This document shows, one piece after another, positions 28,763 to 38,447 of a DNA stretch of 64,000 bases (the stretch's first letter is position 1; every line of letters begins with the position of its first letter). The notes below the pieces were generated by a model. The model was not told where the DNA came from. It saw nothing but the letters and a program-made list of their open reading frames with translations, and searched no databases. A program made the translations under genes and the position numbers. Source of the stretch: CAYVBJ01 sp964449075 (GTDB lineage Bacteria; Bacteroidota; Rhodothermia; Balneolales; Balneolaceae); NCBI GenBank assembly GCA_964449075.1, contig CAYVBJ010000015.1, forward strand, positions 8,215 to 72,214, given 5' to 3'.

Positions 28763-29572
28763 ATGATAAAATACAAAGCGGCTGCCATTCAAATGAACAG
28801 CCAGCCTGATATTGATCATAACCTGGATCAGGCTTACTCACTGCTTAAAAAAGCGTCTGAAAACGAAGTGCGTTTGGCCGGTCTTCCTGAAAATTTTGCT
28901 TTTCTGGGTGATTTGGATCTTCGCATAAACCGGGCCGAACAAATTGCTGAAAAGGCATATCCATTTCTGAAAAGTGTTGCAAAAGAATTCAATATTTTTT
29001 TGTTGGGTGGAAGTTACCCGGTCCCTGCAGGTAGTGGCAAAACATATAACAGGTCTGTCTTATTAAATCCCAAAGGTGAAGAGGTTGCAAGATATGACAA
29101 AATACACCTGTTCGATGTAGACCTGCCCGATGGAGAAAGTTACCGGGAGTCCGACTTCGTAAATGCCGGCAAAAATGATACAGTTGTTTTCTCCTCAGAC
29201 GTAATCGGTAATCTTGGAATGACAATTTGTTATGATCTGAGATTTCCTGAACTCTATCGAAAGATAATGATTGAGAAAGCAGATATTCTCTGTATCCCCT
29301 CTGCCTTCACTGAAACTACCGGCAGAGACCATTGGCAACCCTTACTTCGTGCCCGTGCGATTGAAAATACTGCCTATGTGTTTGCCCCCGCTCAGACAGG
29401 TCTGCATGGGGAAAAAAGAAAGACGTTTGGCCATTCTATGATTATAGATCCCTGGGGTGATGTATTACATGATGCCGGCAAGAGTATTGGTATGGCTATA
29501 GCAGAAATTAATACCGACAGAATCAGTAATGTAAGGCAGCAAATCCCATCTCTTATTCATCGGGTTATTTAG
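28763..29572 (+). CDS. Carbon-nitrogen hydrolase (nitrilase superfamily, Nit1/Nit2-like)
   Basis: Amidase-type hydrolase of 269 residues. The Glu-Lys-Cys triad is visible: Glu in LAGLPENFAF, Lys in YDKIHLFDVDLPDGESYRES and Cys in MTICYDLRFPELY. The KIHLFDVD and DGESYRES blocks are characteristic of the Nit1/Nit2 branch, which includes the deaminated-glutathione and omega-amidase repair enzymes. Exact substrate is not settled. It starts 26 bases after the pullulanase stop, so it may share the transcript. Confidence 0.88.
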   Translation: MIKYKAAAIQMNSQPDIDHNLDQAYSLLKKASENEVRLAGLPENFAFLGDLDLRINRAEQIAEKAYPFLKSVAKEFNIFLLGGSYPVPAGSGKTYNRSVLLNPKGEEVARYDKIHLFDVDLPDGESYRESDFVNAGKNDTVVFSSDVIGNLGMTICYDLRFPELYRKIMIEKADILCIPSAFTETTGRDHWQPLLRARAIENTAYVFAPAQTGLHGEKRKTFGHSMIIDPWGDVLHDAGKSIGMAIAEINTDRISNVRQQIPSLIHRVI

Positions 29573-29641
29573 GTTGCAAACGGTTTCCTTTACTTATCGA
29601 ACCCTTTCAGTCTATAATGAGTTCTATTAGTAGAAGCATAA

Positions 29642-30058
29642 ATGATAAAAAAAATAATTGATATGGATAAGCAAGAAACACCCATTGAAAACAGCCCCTT
29701 TAATGAAAAAGAACTTGAGCATTTCAGAAATAAATTACACGAAGAAAAAAAGAGGGCAGAGCAAACTATAAAAGATTTAAAAGAAACCCTTGGAGATTTA
29801 AACGAGGCCGAACTGGACGAAAAGTCAAGTCTGGACGATCATCAAGGCAATATTGCTACAGATGAACTTGAAAAGGAGACGATGTATACAATGATCGAAA
29901 AAGAGAAGAAAAAAATTGAGAAGATTATTGTAGCATTAGACCGTATTGCTGATGGAAACTATGGTATTTGCCTTGCTACCGGTAAACCAATTGCTAAAGA
30001 ACGGCTGGAAGCTATTCCTTACGCTCTTTATACCGTTGAAGCAGCAAACGAAATATGA
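29642..30058 (+). CDS. TraR/DksA-family protein lacking the zinc cysteines
   Basis: A 138-residue coiled-coil regulator of the DksA/TraR type, which acts through the secondary channel of RNA polymerase. Residues about 22-95 are charged and helical with an acidic turn (SSLDDHQGNIATDE) at the place of the catalytic-tip aspartates. The C-terminal segment YGICLATGKPIAKERLEAIPYALY is the family signature but only one of the four zinc cysteines remains. An in-frame ATG at 29663 (MDKQETP) is an alternative start. Other annotators may call it a general stress or hypothetical protein. Confidence 0.8.
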   Translation: MIKKIIDMDKQETPIENSPFNEKELEHFRNKLHEEKKRAEQTIKDLKETLGDLNEAELDEKSSLDDHQGNIATDELEKETMYTMIEKEKKKIEKIIVALDRIADGNYGICLATGKPIAKERLEAIPYALYTVEAANEI

Positions 30059-30171
30059 TCCATCATCTGAATTAGCAAAATAGATTGACCAACATGACAA
30101 CGATAGCAAATCTTCAAGCGATTTTGCTATCCAGATATAATACAGAAGTAACTTACACCATAGTAAAGGCT

Positions 30172-31023
30172 TCAGGACATAAGCAGAACCGGGCAGCTGA
30201 CACTCTCCAGGATATGTTCAAGATTCCTGCTTTTGATATATTTTGGACTATTTGGCATTACCAATAAACCGCTTCCGATCTTTCTCAGCAAGTATGTAAA
30301 TCTGCCAATATCGGGATTTTTCATAACCATTTGATCAGCTTCAATATTAGCATGCTCAGTCAGCTTTCGGAGATCTCTTATTCTCTCGTCAGAACCTCTG
30401 TGATTGCCTGCAAGATCTAATATAATAAGGTCACTCTCATTTTTTTCCGCCAGGGTCGCTGCAAGTTTTACACTTTTCCTGCTTTTAGGAGAGCCGTCAT
30501 ACAGGGCAACTGCAACTCTTCCAATTTTAAAACCTTCCTGCAATATCAGTATAGGCTTCTGAGACTCTGTGATGATAGCTTTGGCGGTACTTCCAAGCCT
30601 GTTTCTTTTTGTATACGACCTGCCTCTGCTTCCGATCGTAATCAAATCGGCATTTTTAGCCTCTTCCAGAACTTCCTCATTTACTGCTCCCTCAACAGAT
30701 TTCCAGGATGACTGAATTTTGTTTCTTTCTGCAATCAGTTCAAAATGTTCTCTTATCTCCTTTTCAAGGTTTCTGATTTGCTCATCAACCCTGTTTTCAA
30801 CAATCGCTGATATCTCACCGGTTTTTTCATCGATTTCCTGAGCTGATGACAGGCGTGATATTTTTTTCCATTCCTTTTCACGCACAAAAATACCGCTTAG
30901 GTCAGCTTGCATAAGTTCCGCAACCATTGCGGCTGTTTCAAGTGCCGCGCGGCTGTGAATTGAGCTGTCAAGTGCAACCAGGACTTCCGAAATCGTAATA
31001 GAATTTTCTTCTTTCTCACTCAT
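30172..31023 (-). CDS. Tandem universal stress protein (UspA family)
   Basis: Two USP domains in 283 residues. The first (about 8-165) begins EVLVALDSSIHSRAALETAA and ends with a nucleotide-binding signature ITIGSRGRS followed nine residues on by LGSTAKAII (G-2x-G-9x-G-S/T). The second (about 170-283) starts RVAVALYDGSPKSRKSV but its signature is degenerate (LLVMPNS), so it is probably non-binding. It begins two bases before the end of the upstream LonB-like gene and converges with the DksA-like gene, so stress-related co-expression with the protease is plausible. Confidence 0.88.
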   Translation of the reverse strand: MSEKEENSITISEVLVALDSSIHSRAALETAAMVAELMQADLSGIFVREKEWKKISRLSSAQEIDEKTGEISAIVENRVDEQIRNLEKEIREHFELIAERNKIQSSWKSVEGAVNEEVLEEAKNADLITIGSRGRSYTKRNRLGSTAKAIITESQKPILILQEGFKIGRVAVALYDGSPKSRKSVKLAATLAEKNESDLIILDLAGNHRGSDERIRDLRKLTEHANIEADQMVMKNPDIGRFTYLLRKIGSGLLVMPNSPKYIKSRNLEHILESVSCPVLLMS

Positions 31024-31025
31024 GA

Positions 31026-33464
31026 TTAATTCCTTCCATTTTCAGGAGTTACGAATTTGCGCCTGCTTGCGGCAAAATTGTTCAATTGCTGAGTAACCTT
31101 GTAATTAATCGTTTCTTCTGGATAATTACCCTCCTCATCAGGCTCACCCATCTCAATACCTGTAAGTAATTCCATACCCTGGTCAACGGTTTCAACAGAG
31201 TGAATTTGGAACTTATCTGCTTTTACTGCTTCAATCACTTCACTTTTGAGCATAAGATTTTTTTCATTGGCTTTAGGAATTAAAACTCCCTGTTCACCGG
31301 TAAGACCGCGTTCCTTACATATATCAAAATAACCCTCAATTTTTTCATTCACGCCGCCGATTGGCTGTATTTTACCATGCTGGTTCACGGAGCCGGTAAC
31401 ACTGAATGACTGTTTGATTGGAATATTTCCTATCGCCGATAAAAGTGCATACAGTTCAGCTGATGAGGCGCTGTCGCCGTCAATGTTTGAGTATGACTGT
31501 TCAAATACAATGCTCGCTGACAGTGACAGTGGATTATTTACAGCATATCTTTCACCCAAAAAGCCTTTCAAAATTAATACGCCTTTTGAGTGAATCGGTC
31601 CGCTCATTTCCACTTCCCTTTCGATATCGATAATCTCGCCTTTGCCAAGCTGAACACGTGCTGTTATACGGTTTGGCCGGCCAAACATGAGATTTCCAAT
31701 GCCTGTAACAGCAAGCCCGTTAACCTGACCAACATTAGTTCCTTCTGTATCGATAAAGATATAATCCCGGTTAATAGACTCCTGGACCTTATCACGAAGC
31801 CTTGCAGACCGGTAAATCTTTTGGTCAATGGCTTTTTGTACATCCTCAAGTTCAACAACATCATGGTTATTAACTTCTGCCCAGTGGCTTGATTCAACCA
31901 GCAGATCTTTTATCTCATCTGTTTTTGTTGATAGTTTTTCGTTATCGCCGGCTAGACGCGCACTCTGTTCCACTACACGGCCAACGGCTGATTTATTAAA
32001 ATGCAGCAGTTCGTATTTTTTAATTAACCCGGCCAGAAGCTTAGCATATAATGTCTGATTTTCATCGCTGCGATCGATTTCATCTTCAAAATCTGCTTCC
32101 ACTTTAAAGAGCGAGCTAAAATCCGGTTCAAGTTCGCATAGCAGGTAGTAAAGAATTCTTTCACCGAGAAGAACAACCTTAACATTCATATCAATCGGCT
32201 CCGGCTCCAGAGATACAGTGCTGATCAGGCTGTAGGACTCCCCGAGAGACTCAATTTTAAGTTCGCCGGATTTCAATACCCGTTTCAGACTTTCCCACGC
32301 AAACGGTTCCAGAAGAACACGCCGCACATCAAGTATTAAGTATCCACCATTAGCTTTGTGAAAAGCTCCGGGCTTTATCAAATTGAAATTTGTGGTAAGA
32401 GCTCCCATCCTGGATTGATATTCAACTCTTCCGATCAGATTCTTATAGCTGGGGTTATCCTCATAAATAACCGGCACGCCTTCTGTTTCACTGTGATCAA
32501 CCAGTACGTTTACCTTATAACGGTCAAGAATAGGATTTTGCGAAGCATCACCAGACTGCTGCATCTGCTGTCCGCCTCCCATCATTTGCATCAATGGATT
32601 TCCCTGACCCTGCTGACCCTGGCTTGACATTATCTTTTGAACATTTTCCACGATATCGACTTCTACATTGTCCAGAAAGTTTTGCACTTTTTCCTCTTCT
32701 GAGAATTTTTCCCGAACCTTATTAAAGAGCTCTTTTATAGCATAAGTAGCGATTTCTTTGTCGAGCTCTTTCTGTTGTTCTCGAATTTTTCTCTTATTGG
32801 AAGGCATTCGCTGGATAATTTTTTGCAGCTCCTTCTGTAATTTCTTTGTCTCTTCCTGAAGCCTTTCACGCTCCTCTTCTGAAAGATCCTGCAGATCCGA
32901 TTCATCCATCAGGTCCCCGTCTTTCATCGGTGCAAATGAAAAACCTGCCGGAGTTCTTATAAGGGCAAGCCCCTTTTCCTGTGCTTTTTTCTGTAACTCT
33001 TCAAATGTTTGGTCCTGCTTTTCCTGAACATTGCTTTGAAGCGCCTGCTTTCTGTTTTGATACTCTTCACTTTCAAAGGCAGACCGAAGCGTTGGAATCA
33101 AATCTTCCGTGAGCTGTTCCATCTCTTTTTTGAGCTCAGTTCCCATGCCCGCCTCTATAAGTAATTTTTCCGGCTTATGCCGGTCATCAAAATTGTTGAC
33201 ATAGCAAATATCCGGAGGAGACTTCTTGTGATTTACCTTTTCTTCAAGATATTGTTGAATATGGCTCAGCTTATTTGTCTCGTTTGGGCCAAGAGCAAAT
33301 ATATTGTACCCTTCTTTATCAATATCTACACCGAATTCCAGGGATGACGATAATCGTTCTTGCCCTATAAATGGTTTTTTATCCGAAATTTCCTCAGTTG
33401 TATTAAAATCAAACTGATCTGTATCACAAACTTTATAAAGGTTTTCTGAACTTATTTTAGTCAC
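31026..33464 (-). CDS. LonB-like ATP-binding protease
   Basis: AAA-ATPase/serine protease of the COG1067 LonB-like family, 812 residues. The N-terminal half holds a degenerate P-loop (FALGPNETNK near 57-66), a long helical insert rich in Glu/Lys/Gln, and the LKPGAFHKANGGYLILDVR block. The C-terminal Lon protease domain has Ser665 in GDSAS and Lys708 in GGVNEKIEG, 43 residues apart, the spacing of the Lon catalytic dyad. A Gln/Gly/Met-rich stretch (near 280-305) is a low-complexity linker. The substrate is unknown; it is tightly followed by the universal stress gene. Confidence 0.88.
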   Translation of the reverse strand: MTKISSENLYKVCDTDQFDFNTTEEISDKKPFIGQERLSSSLEFGVDIDKEGYNIFALGPNETNKLSHIQQYLEEKVNHKKSPPDICYVNNFDDRHKPEKLLIEAGMGTELKKEMEQLTEDLIPTLRSAFESEEYQNRKQALQSNVQEKQDQTFEELQKKAQEKGLALIRTPAGFSFAPMKDGDLMDESDLQDLSEEERERLQEETKKLQKELQKIIQRMPSNKRKIREQQKELDKEIATYAIKELFNKVREKFSEEEKVQNFLDNVEVDIVENVQKIMSSQGQQGQGNPLMQMMGGGQQMQQSGDASQNPILDRYKVNVLVDHSETEGVPVIYEDNPSYKNLIGRVEYQSRMGALTTNFNLIKPGAFHKANGGYLILDVRRVLLEPFAWESLKRVLKSGELKIESLGESYSLISTVSLEPEPIDMNVKVVLLGERILYYLLCELEPDFSSLFKVEADFEDEIDRSDENQTLYAKLLAGLIKKYELLHFNKSAVGRVVEQSARLAGDNEKLSTKTDEIKDLLVESSHWAEVNNHDVVELEDVQKAIDQKIYRSARLRDKVQESINRDYIFIDTEGTNVGQVNGLAVTGIGNLMFGRPNRITARVQLGKGEIIDIEREVEMSGPIHSKGVLILKGFLGERYAVNNPLSLSASIVFEQSYSNIDGDSASSAELYALLSAIGNIPIKQSFSVTGSVNQHGKIQPIGGVNEKIEGYFDICKERGLTGEQGVLIPKANEKNLMLKSEVIEAVKADKFQIHSVETVDQGMELLTGIEMGEPDEEGNYPEETINYKVTQQLNNFAASRRKFVTPENGRN

Positions 33465-33788
33465 GATCTTCTCTTTTTGTTAGTTGTTTATTAACCTATA
33501 TACTATAATAATGAAAGTTGATATATTGTAGTTCCATTTGAGTACAGAGATGTAAGGTTTTTCCTTTCATTATTTTATCCTTAATTCGTTTGTGATATTT
33601 TAAAAATACTACCTGTTTTCCCCTCTTTTGAACGAAAATTAAATGACTCTGAATTATTGCTATAATTGATTTAAGCGCTTAACTTTATATTTAGTAACAA
33701 AAACCTCTTCTTATTTTGAAATTGCCGTTTTAAGCCCTATTTTCAAGCGTTAAAACGGCTATATAAATTTTGACTCAACCCCTATTTT
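33465..33788. other. Divergent promoter region between the LonB-like gene and gyrB
   Basis: 324 AT-rich bases with no open reading frame worth calling. A perfect 10-bp inverted repeat lies in the last 65 bases (33724-33759). Bacteroidota-type promoter elements could not be assigned with confidence. Confidence 0.6.
33724..33759. promoter_or_regulatory. Perfect inverted repeat upstream of gyrB
   Basis: GCCGTTTTAA (33724-33733) and TTAAAACGGC (33750-33759) form a 10-bp perfect inverted repeat with a 16-base spacer, 29 bases before the gyrB ATG. It could be an operator, a supercoiling-sensitive element or an mRNA hairpin in the leader. There is no T run, so a terminator is unlikely. Function is not known. 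Confidence 0.5.
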
Positions 33789-35729
33789 ATGACAAAGCAG
33801 AAAGGCTCTGACTATAAAGCATCAAATATTCAGGTTCTCGAGGGATTGGAAGCAGTCCGAAAACGCCCTGCCATGTATATCGGAGATACCGGTTCGCGCG
33901 GATTGCACCATCTCGTAAATGAAGTTGTTGATAATTCCATCGATGAGGCACTTGCAGGCTACTGTGATTACATCAAAATAACCATACATGATGACGGATC
34001 CATTACCGTTCTCGATAACGGTAGAGGCATACCGGTAGACATGCACTCTAAATTAAATTTACCTGCGGTTGAGGTTGTTCTTACGAAATTGCATGCAGGC
34101 GGAAAGTTTGACAAAGATTCATATAAAGTTTCCGGCGGACTTCACGGGGTCGGGGTCAGTTGTGTAAATGCTCTTTCCACAGAATTCAAAGCTGAAATCC
34201 ACCGTGATGGCAAAATTTATGTAATGGAGTTCAAATATGGAAAAACTAAAACCCCTCTTAAGTCGGTAGGAAAAACAGATGTAACGGGCACAGTTATTCG
34301 TTTTAAGCCTGATCCTGATATATTTACGCAAACCACCGAATTCAAATTTGACATCATTGCCGAGAGAATGCGTGAGCTGGCTTTTCTGAATCCGCAGATT
34401 ACAGTGGAGCTGGTTGATGAAAGAGAAGAGGATGAAAATTTGGGACATGCAGAATTCCACTATTCAGGTGGAGTTAAAGATTTTGTGCGGTACCTTGATG
34501 AATCACGTGAACCGCTAATGAAAGAGCCGATATTTATCCAGGGTGAATTGGAAAATGTACCGGTCGAACTGGCAATACAGTATAACAGTACCTTTACAGA
34601 AAATGTACACTCCTATGTTAATAATATTAACACCAAGGAGGGGGGAACTCATATATCCGGTTTCAGAAGAGCGCTAACGCGTTCCTTTAAGAACTATGCG
34701 GAGAAGAACAACATCATCAAGTCAAATAGTAAAATACAGGTATCCGGTGATGATTTTCGGGAGGGAATGACAGCTGTACTTAGTGTAAAAGTTGCCGAAC
34801 CTCAATTTGAGGGACAAACCAAAACAAAACTTGGCAACTCAGAAGTACAAAGCGCTGTTGAAATTATTATCTATGACAAACTCTCTGAATACCTCGAACA
34901 GAATCCAAAGATATCCAAAAAGATACTTGAAAAAGTAATTGTTGCTGCTGAAGCACGTGAAGCAGCCCGTAAGGCACGTCAGCTGATTCAGCGTAAAAGT
35001 GTTATGAGTGGCGGCGGATTACCGGGCAAACTTGCAGACTGTTCCATAAAAGATCCTGAACACTCAGAAATTTACCTGGTTGAGGGTGATTCAGCCGGGG
35101 GATCAGCAAAAATGGGAAGAAACAGAAGCTTCCAGGCAATTCTTCCTCTTCGCGGTAAGATTCTTAACGTTGAAAAGGCAAAAATCAACAAGATACTTGA
35201 AAACAAAGAAATTCAGGCCATGATAACGGCCCTTGGTACCGGCGTTGGTCACGGTGAAGAAGATTTTGAGCTTGAAAAACTGAGGTATCACAAATTGATT
35301 ATCATGACAGATGCTGATGTAGATGGCTCCCACATCCGGACACTTCTGCTTACTTTTTTCTATCGATATATGCTTCCTCTTATTGAGGGAGGCTATGTCT
35401 ACATTGCTACCCCACCCCTCTATCGAATAACATCTACCAGGGGGCAGATTGACTATGCGTGGGATGAAGACGGACGAGCCAAAATTGTTCGGCAGCTAAA
35501 AAAAGAAAAGAAGAAGTTTGATGTCAGCCGTTATAAAGGCCTTGGCGAAATGAATCCAAGTCAGCTTTGGGAAACTACGATGGACCCTGAAACCAGAACC
35601 CTGCAACAGGTTACAGTCGAAAGTGCAGCCGGGGCAGATAAACTCTTTTCGACGCTGATGGGGGGCGATGTTGAACCCCGTCGTGAGTTTATTGAACGCA
35701 ATGCCAAATACGCAACCCTTGATATCTGA
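33789..35729 (+). CDS. gyrB: DNA gyrase subunit B
   Basis: ATPase subunit of DNA gyrase. The 646 residues have the GHKL ATP site (EVVDNSIDEALAGY, DNGRGIPVDMH, GLHGVGVSCVNALS), the transducer domain, and the Toprim region EGDSAGGSAKMGRNR with DADVDGSHIRTLLLTF; the C-terminus YKGLGEMNPSQLWETTMDP is intact. Normal length, without the 170-residue insertion of Escherichia coli. It precedes gyrA by 48 bases. Confidence 0.97.
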   Translation: MTKQKGSDYKASNIQVLEGLEAVRKRPAMYIGDTGSRGLHHLVNEVVDNSIDEALAGYCDYIKITIHDDGSITVLDNGRGIPVDMHSKLNLPAVEVVLTKLHAGGKFDKDSYKVSGGLHGVGVSCVNALSTEFKAEIHRDGKIYVMEFKYGKTKTPLKSVGKTDVTGTVIRFKPDPDIFTQTTEFKFDIIAERMRELAFLNPQITVELVDEREEDENLGHAEFHYSGGVKDFVRYLDESREPLMKEPIFIQGELENVPVELAIQYNSTFTENVHSYVNNINTKEGGTHISGFRRALTRSFKNYAEKNNIIKSNSKIQVSGDDFREGMTAVLSVKVAEPQFEGQTKTKLGNSEVQSAVEIIIYDKLSEYLEQNPKISKKILEKVIVAAEAREAARKARQLIQRKSVMSGGGLPGKLADCSIKDPEHSEIYLVEGDSAGGSAKMGRNRSFQAILPLRGKILNVEKAKINKILENKEIQAMITALGTGVGHGEEDFELEKLRYHKLIIMTDADVDGSHIRTLLLTFFYRYMLPLIEGGYVYIATPPLYRITSTRGQIDYAWDEDGRAKIVRQLKKEKKKFDVSRYKGLGEMNPSQLWETTMDPETRTLQQVTVESAAGADKLFSTLMGGDVEPRREFIERNAKYATLDI

Positions 35730-35777
35730 TACTTAAAATAAATCTCATCTATACATAATTTCTATTTCTACTGATCT

Positions 35778-38249
35778 ATGGCAAGTGAAAAAATTATTCC
35801 AATTACTATTGAAAATGAAATGCAGTCGTCCTATATCGATTACTCGATGTCGGTCATTGTTTCACGCGCCCTTCCGGATGTTCGTGACGGTCTGAAACCA
35901 GTTCACCGCCGCGTTCTCTATGGTATGAGTGATCTCGGCATGCTGCACAACAGGAATTATAAAAAAAGTGCGCGTATTGTCGGTGAAGTTCTCGGTAAGT
36001 ATCATCCCCACGGAGACTCTGCTGTTTATGATACAATTGTAAGAATGGTTCAGGACTTTTCACTTCGATATCCCCTGATTGACGGCCAGGGTAACTTTGG
36101 TTCAGTAGATGGCGATTCTGCTGCAGCAATGAGGTATACGGAAGTACGTATGCAGCGCATTGCTGAAGAGATGCTTACGGACCTGAATAAAGAAACTGTA
36201 GATTACCAGGACAATTTTGATGATACACTGACGGAGCCAACCGTACTGCCGTCAATGCTTCCGAATTTACTTTTAAACGGCTCATCCGGGATTGCTGTGG
36301 GTATGGCTACTAACATGCCACCGCATAATATCAATGAAGTAATCGATGGAATTGTTGCATATATCGATGATCACGATATAGATGCAAAAGGCTTGATGGA
36401 ACACATCAAAGCGCCTGATTTCCCTACCGGCGGAATAATTTACGGTTACGAGGGTGTTAAAGAAGCCTACGAAACAGGTCGTGGCAAGATCACTATGAGA
36501 GCCCGTGCAAGTGTTGAAGAGATGCGAAATAACCGGGAGCAGATCATTGTTACTGAAATCCCCTACCAGGTTAATAAAGCAACACTCATTGAAAAAATTG
36601 CGGACCTGGTCAACAACGAAAAAATTACTGAAATCTCTGAGATCAGGGATGAATCTGACCGTGACGGAATGCGAATTGTTATCATGCTGAAGCGCGGATC
36701 CAATACCGGTGTTGTTCTGAACCAGCTGTATAAGTACACTCAAATGCAGCAAACGTTTGGTGTCATAAACCTGGCTCTTGTTCAGGGACGCCCCAAGGTT
36801 ATGGCTCTCAAAGAGTTGATTCAGCATTTTGTTGAACACAGGGTTGAAGTCATTATTCGGCGCACTATTTACGACCTTGATCAGGCAGAAGCACGCGCCC
36901 ATATCCTTGAAGGACTGAAAATTGCCCTCGATAATCTCGATGAAGTTATCAAAACCATACGCGCTTCCAGTAGTCCCCAGGAAGCCAACCGTGAGTTGCG
37001 TCGTAAATTTGCACTTACCGATCTGCAGGCAAAAGCTATTCTTGACATGCGCCTGCAAAAACTAACAGGACTTGAAAGAGATAAAATTGATCTTGAGTAC
37101 AGGGACATTGTTGAAAAGATTGCTGAGTTCAGAAATATACTATCTGACAGAAACAGGCAAAATGAAATAATTAAAGAAGAGCTTGCAGACCTTAAAGGCA
37201 GGTATGGCGATGAGCGGCGTACACAAATTGTCTATTCTGCGGATGATTTCAATATCGAAGATATGATTGCGGATGAAGATGTTGTAGTCACAATTTCCAA
37301 TAAAGGGTTTATTAAGCGAATGCCAGTTAGCGGTTACCGCAGACAACGGCGCGGCGGTAAAGGAATGAAAGGCACCACCACGAAGGATGATGAATATGTA
37401 GAACATCTGTTCGTAGCCACTAATCACAACTATATTCTCTTTTTTACTGAAAATGGAAAGTGTTACTGGTTACGAGTCTATGAAATTCCTGAAGGATCCA
37501 GGTTATCCAGGGGGCGTGCAATTGTAAACCTAATCGATATTGATAAAGATGACAGTATACAAACCTTTGTTCCGGTAAAGACTTTGGATGATGATGAATA
37601 CATCAATAATCACTTTATCATTATGGCCACGAAAGAAGGCCTTGTCAAGAAAACCGTACTTGAGGCGTATAGCCGTCCCCGCAGAGATGGAATCATTGCA
37701 ATTAATGTTAAAGAAGGTGACAAATTACTTGGCGCATCCTTAACCGATGGTGACAGTACAATTATTCTCGGCAACAAAAAGGGCCGGGCAATACGGTTCA
37801 GCGAAGATGATGTTCGTGACATGGGCCGCAACACCTCGGGTGTTCGGGGCATGAAACTTTCAAAAGATGATGAACTTGTTGATATGGTCGTCATCAAAAA
37901 TACACATGAAGCTACTGTATTGGCAATTTCCGAGAAAGGATTTGGAAAACGCTCATTGGTGGATGACTATCGAGAGCAAAGCCGCGGAGGAAAGGGGGTC
38001 ATTACCATGAAAATCACTCCAAAGACAGGAGATTTAATTGCATTGAAAGAAGTTTCTGATAAAGATGATCTTATGATTATTACAGAACTTGGCAAAGTAA
38101 TCCGGATGCAGTGCAAGGGTATTCGCACGATGGGAAGAAATACACAGGGAGTTCGAATCATGCGCCTGGATGAAGAAGGAAAGATTGCTGCAATTACACG
38201 AGTAGTAAATGAAGACGAAGATGAGGGCGAAGCTCCCATTGTGACCTGA
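35778..38249 (+). CDS. gyrA: DNA gyrase subunit A
   Basis: DNA breakage-reunion subunit, 823 residues. The catalytic Tyr lies in AAMRYTEVRM, with the quinolone-region HPHGDSAVYDTIVRM upstream. The C-terminal beta-pinwheel contains the GyrA box QRRGGKG, needed for wrapping and negative supercoiling, so this is gyrase rather than topoisomerase IV; a related blade reads EQSRGGKG. It ends with an acidic tail. It forms a pair with gyrB. Confidence 0.97.
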   Translation: MASEKIIPITIENEMQSSYIDYSMSVIVSRALPDVRDGLKPVHRRVLYGMSDLGMLHNRNYKKSARIVGEVLGKYHPHGDSAVYDTIVRMVQDFSLRYPLIDGQGNFGSVDGDSAAAMRYTEVRMQRIAEEMLTDLNKETVDYQDNFDDTLTEPTVLPSMLPNLLLNGSSGIAVGMATNMPPHNINEVIDGIVAYIDDHDIDAKGLMEHIKAPDFPTGGIIYGYEGVKEAYETGRGKITMRARASVEEMRNNREQIIVTEIPYQVNKATLIEKIADLVNNEKITEISEIRDESDRDGMRIVIMLKRGSNTGVVLNQLYKYTQMQQTFGVINLALVQGRPKVMALKELIQHFVEHRVEVIIRRTIYDLDQAEARAHILEGLKIALDNLDEVIKTIRASSSPQEANRELRRKFALTDLQAKAILDMRLQKLTGLERDKIDLEYRDIVEKIAEFRNILSDRNRQNEIIKEELADLKGRYGDERRTQIVYSADDFNIEDMIADEDVVVTISNKGFIKRMPVSGYRRQRRGGKGMKGTTTKDDEYVEHLFVATNHNYILFFTENGKCYWLRVYEIPEGSRLSRGRAIVNLIDIDKDDSIQTFVPVKTLDDDEYINNHFIIMATKEGLVKKTVLEAYSRPRRDGIIAINVKEGDKLLGASLTDGDSTIILGNKKGRAIRFSEDDVRDMGRNTSGVRGMKLSKDDELVDMVVIKNTHEATVLAISEKGFGKRSLVDDYREQSRGGKGVITMKITPKTGDLIALKEVSDKDDLMIITELGKVIRMQCKGIRTMGRNTQGVRIMRLDEEGKIAAITRVVNEDEDEGEAPIVT

Positions 38250-38351
38250 TAACTCACTCTGCTAATCTCAATAAATAGTTACACTTTCTAAGTTTAACCT
38301 GGAAGCTGCATTTTTTCTGATTAGCTGTATTTACTATCTATTTTTAGATTT

Positions 38352-38379
38352 TTACGTAGATTTAAATGAATCTATGTAA
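38352..38379. other. Near-perfect hairpin after gyrA
   Basis: TTACGTAGATT (38352-38362) and AATCTATGTAA (38369-38379) pair over 11 positions with one G-T wobble and a 6-base loop. It lies in the AT-rich gap between the convergent gyrA and WYL-regulator genes and may end one or both transcripts, but there is no clear T run on either strand. Confidence 0.4.
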
Positions 38380-38447
38380 TAAATCAAAAATATATTATTA
38401 AAATATATAGAATGCTATATCAATATTAGTTATATATAAATCAATTA

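Noticed and set aside
30085..30267. 60-codon open frame after the DksA-like gene
   Set aside because: Overlaps the end of the universal stress gene on the other strand and shows no conserved pattern.
36282..37058. 258-codon open frame on the minus strand
   Set aside because: Fully antisense to gyrA, which is a certain gene; the translation has no recognisable features and reflects the codon use of gyrA.
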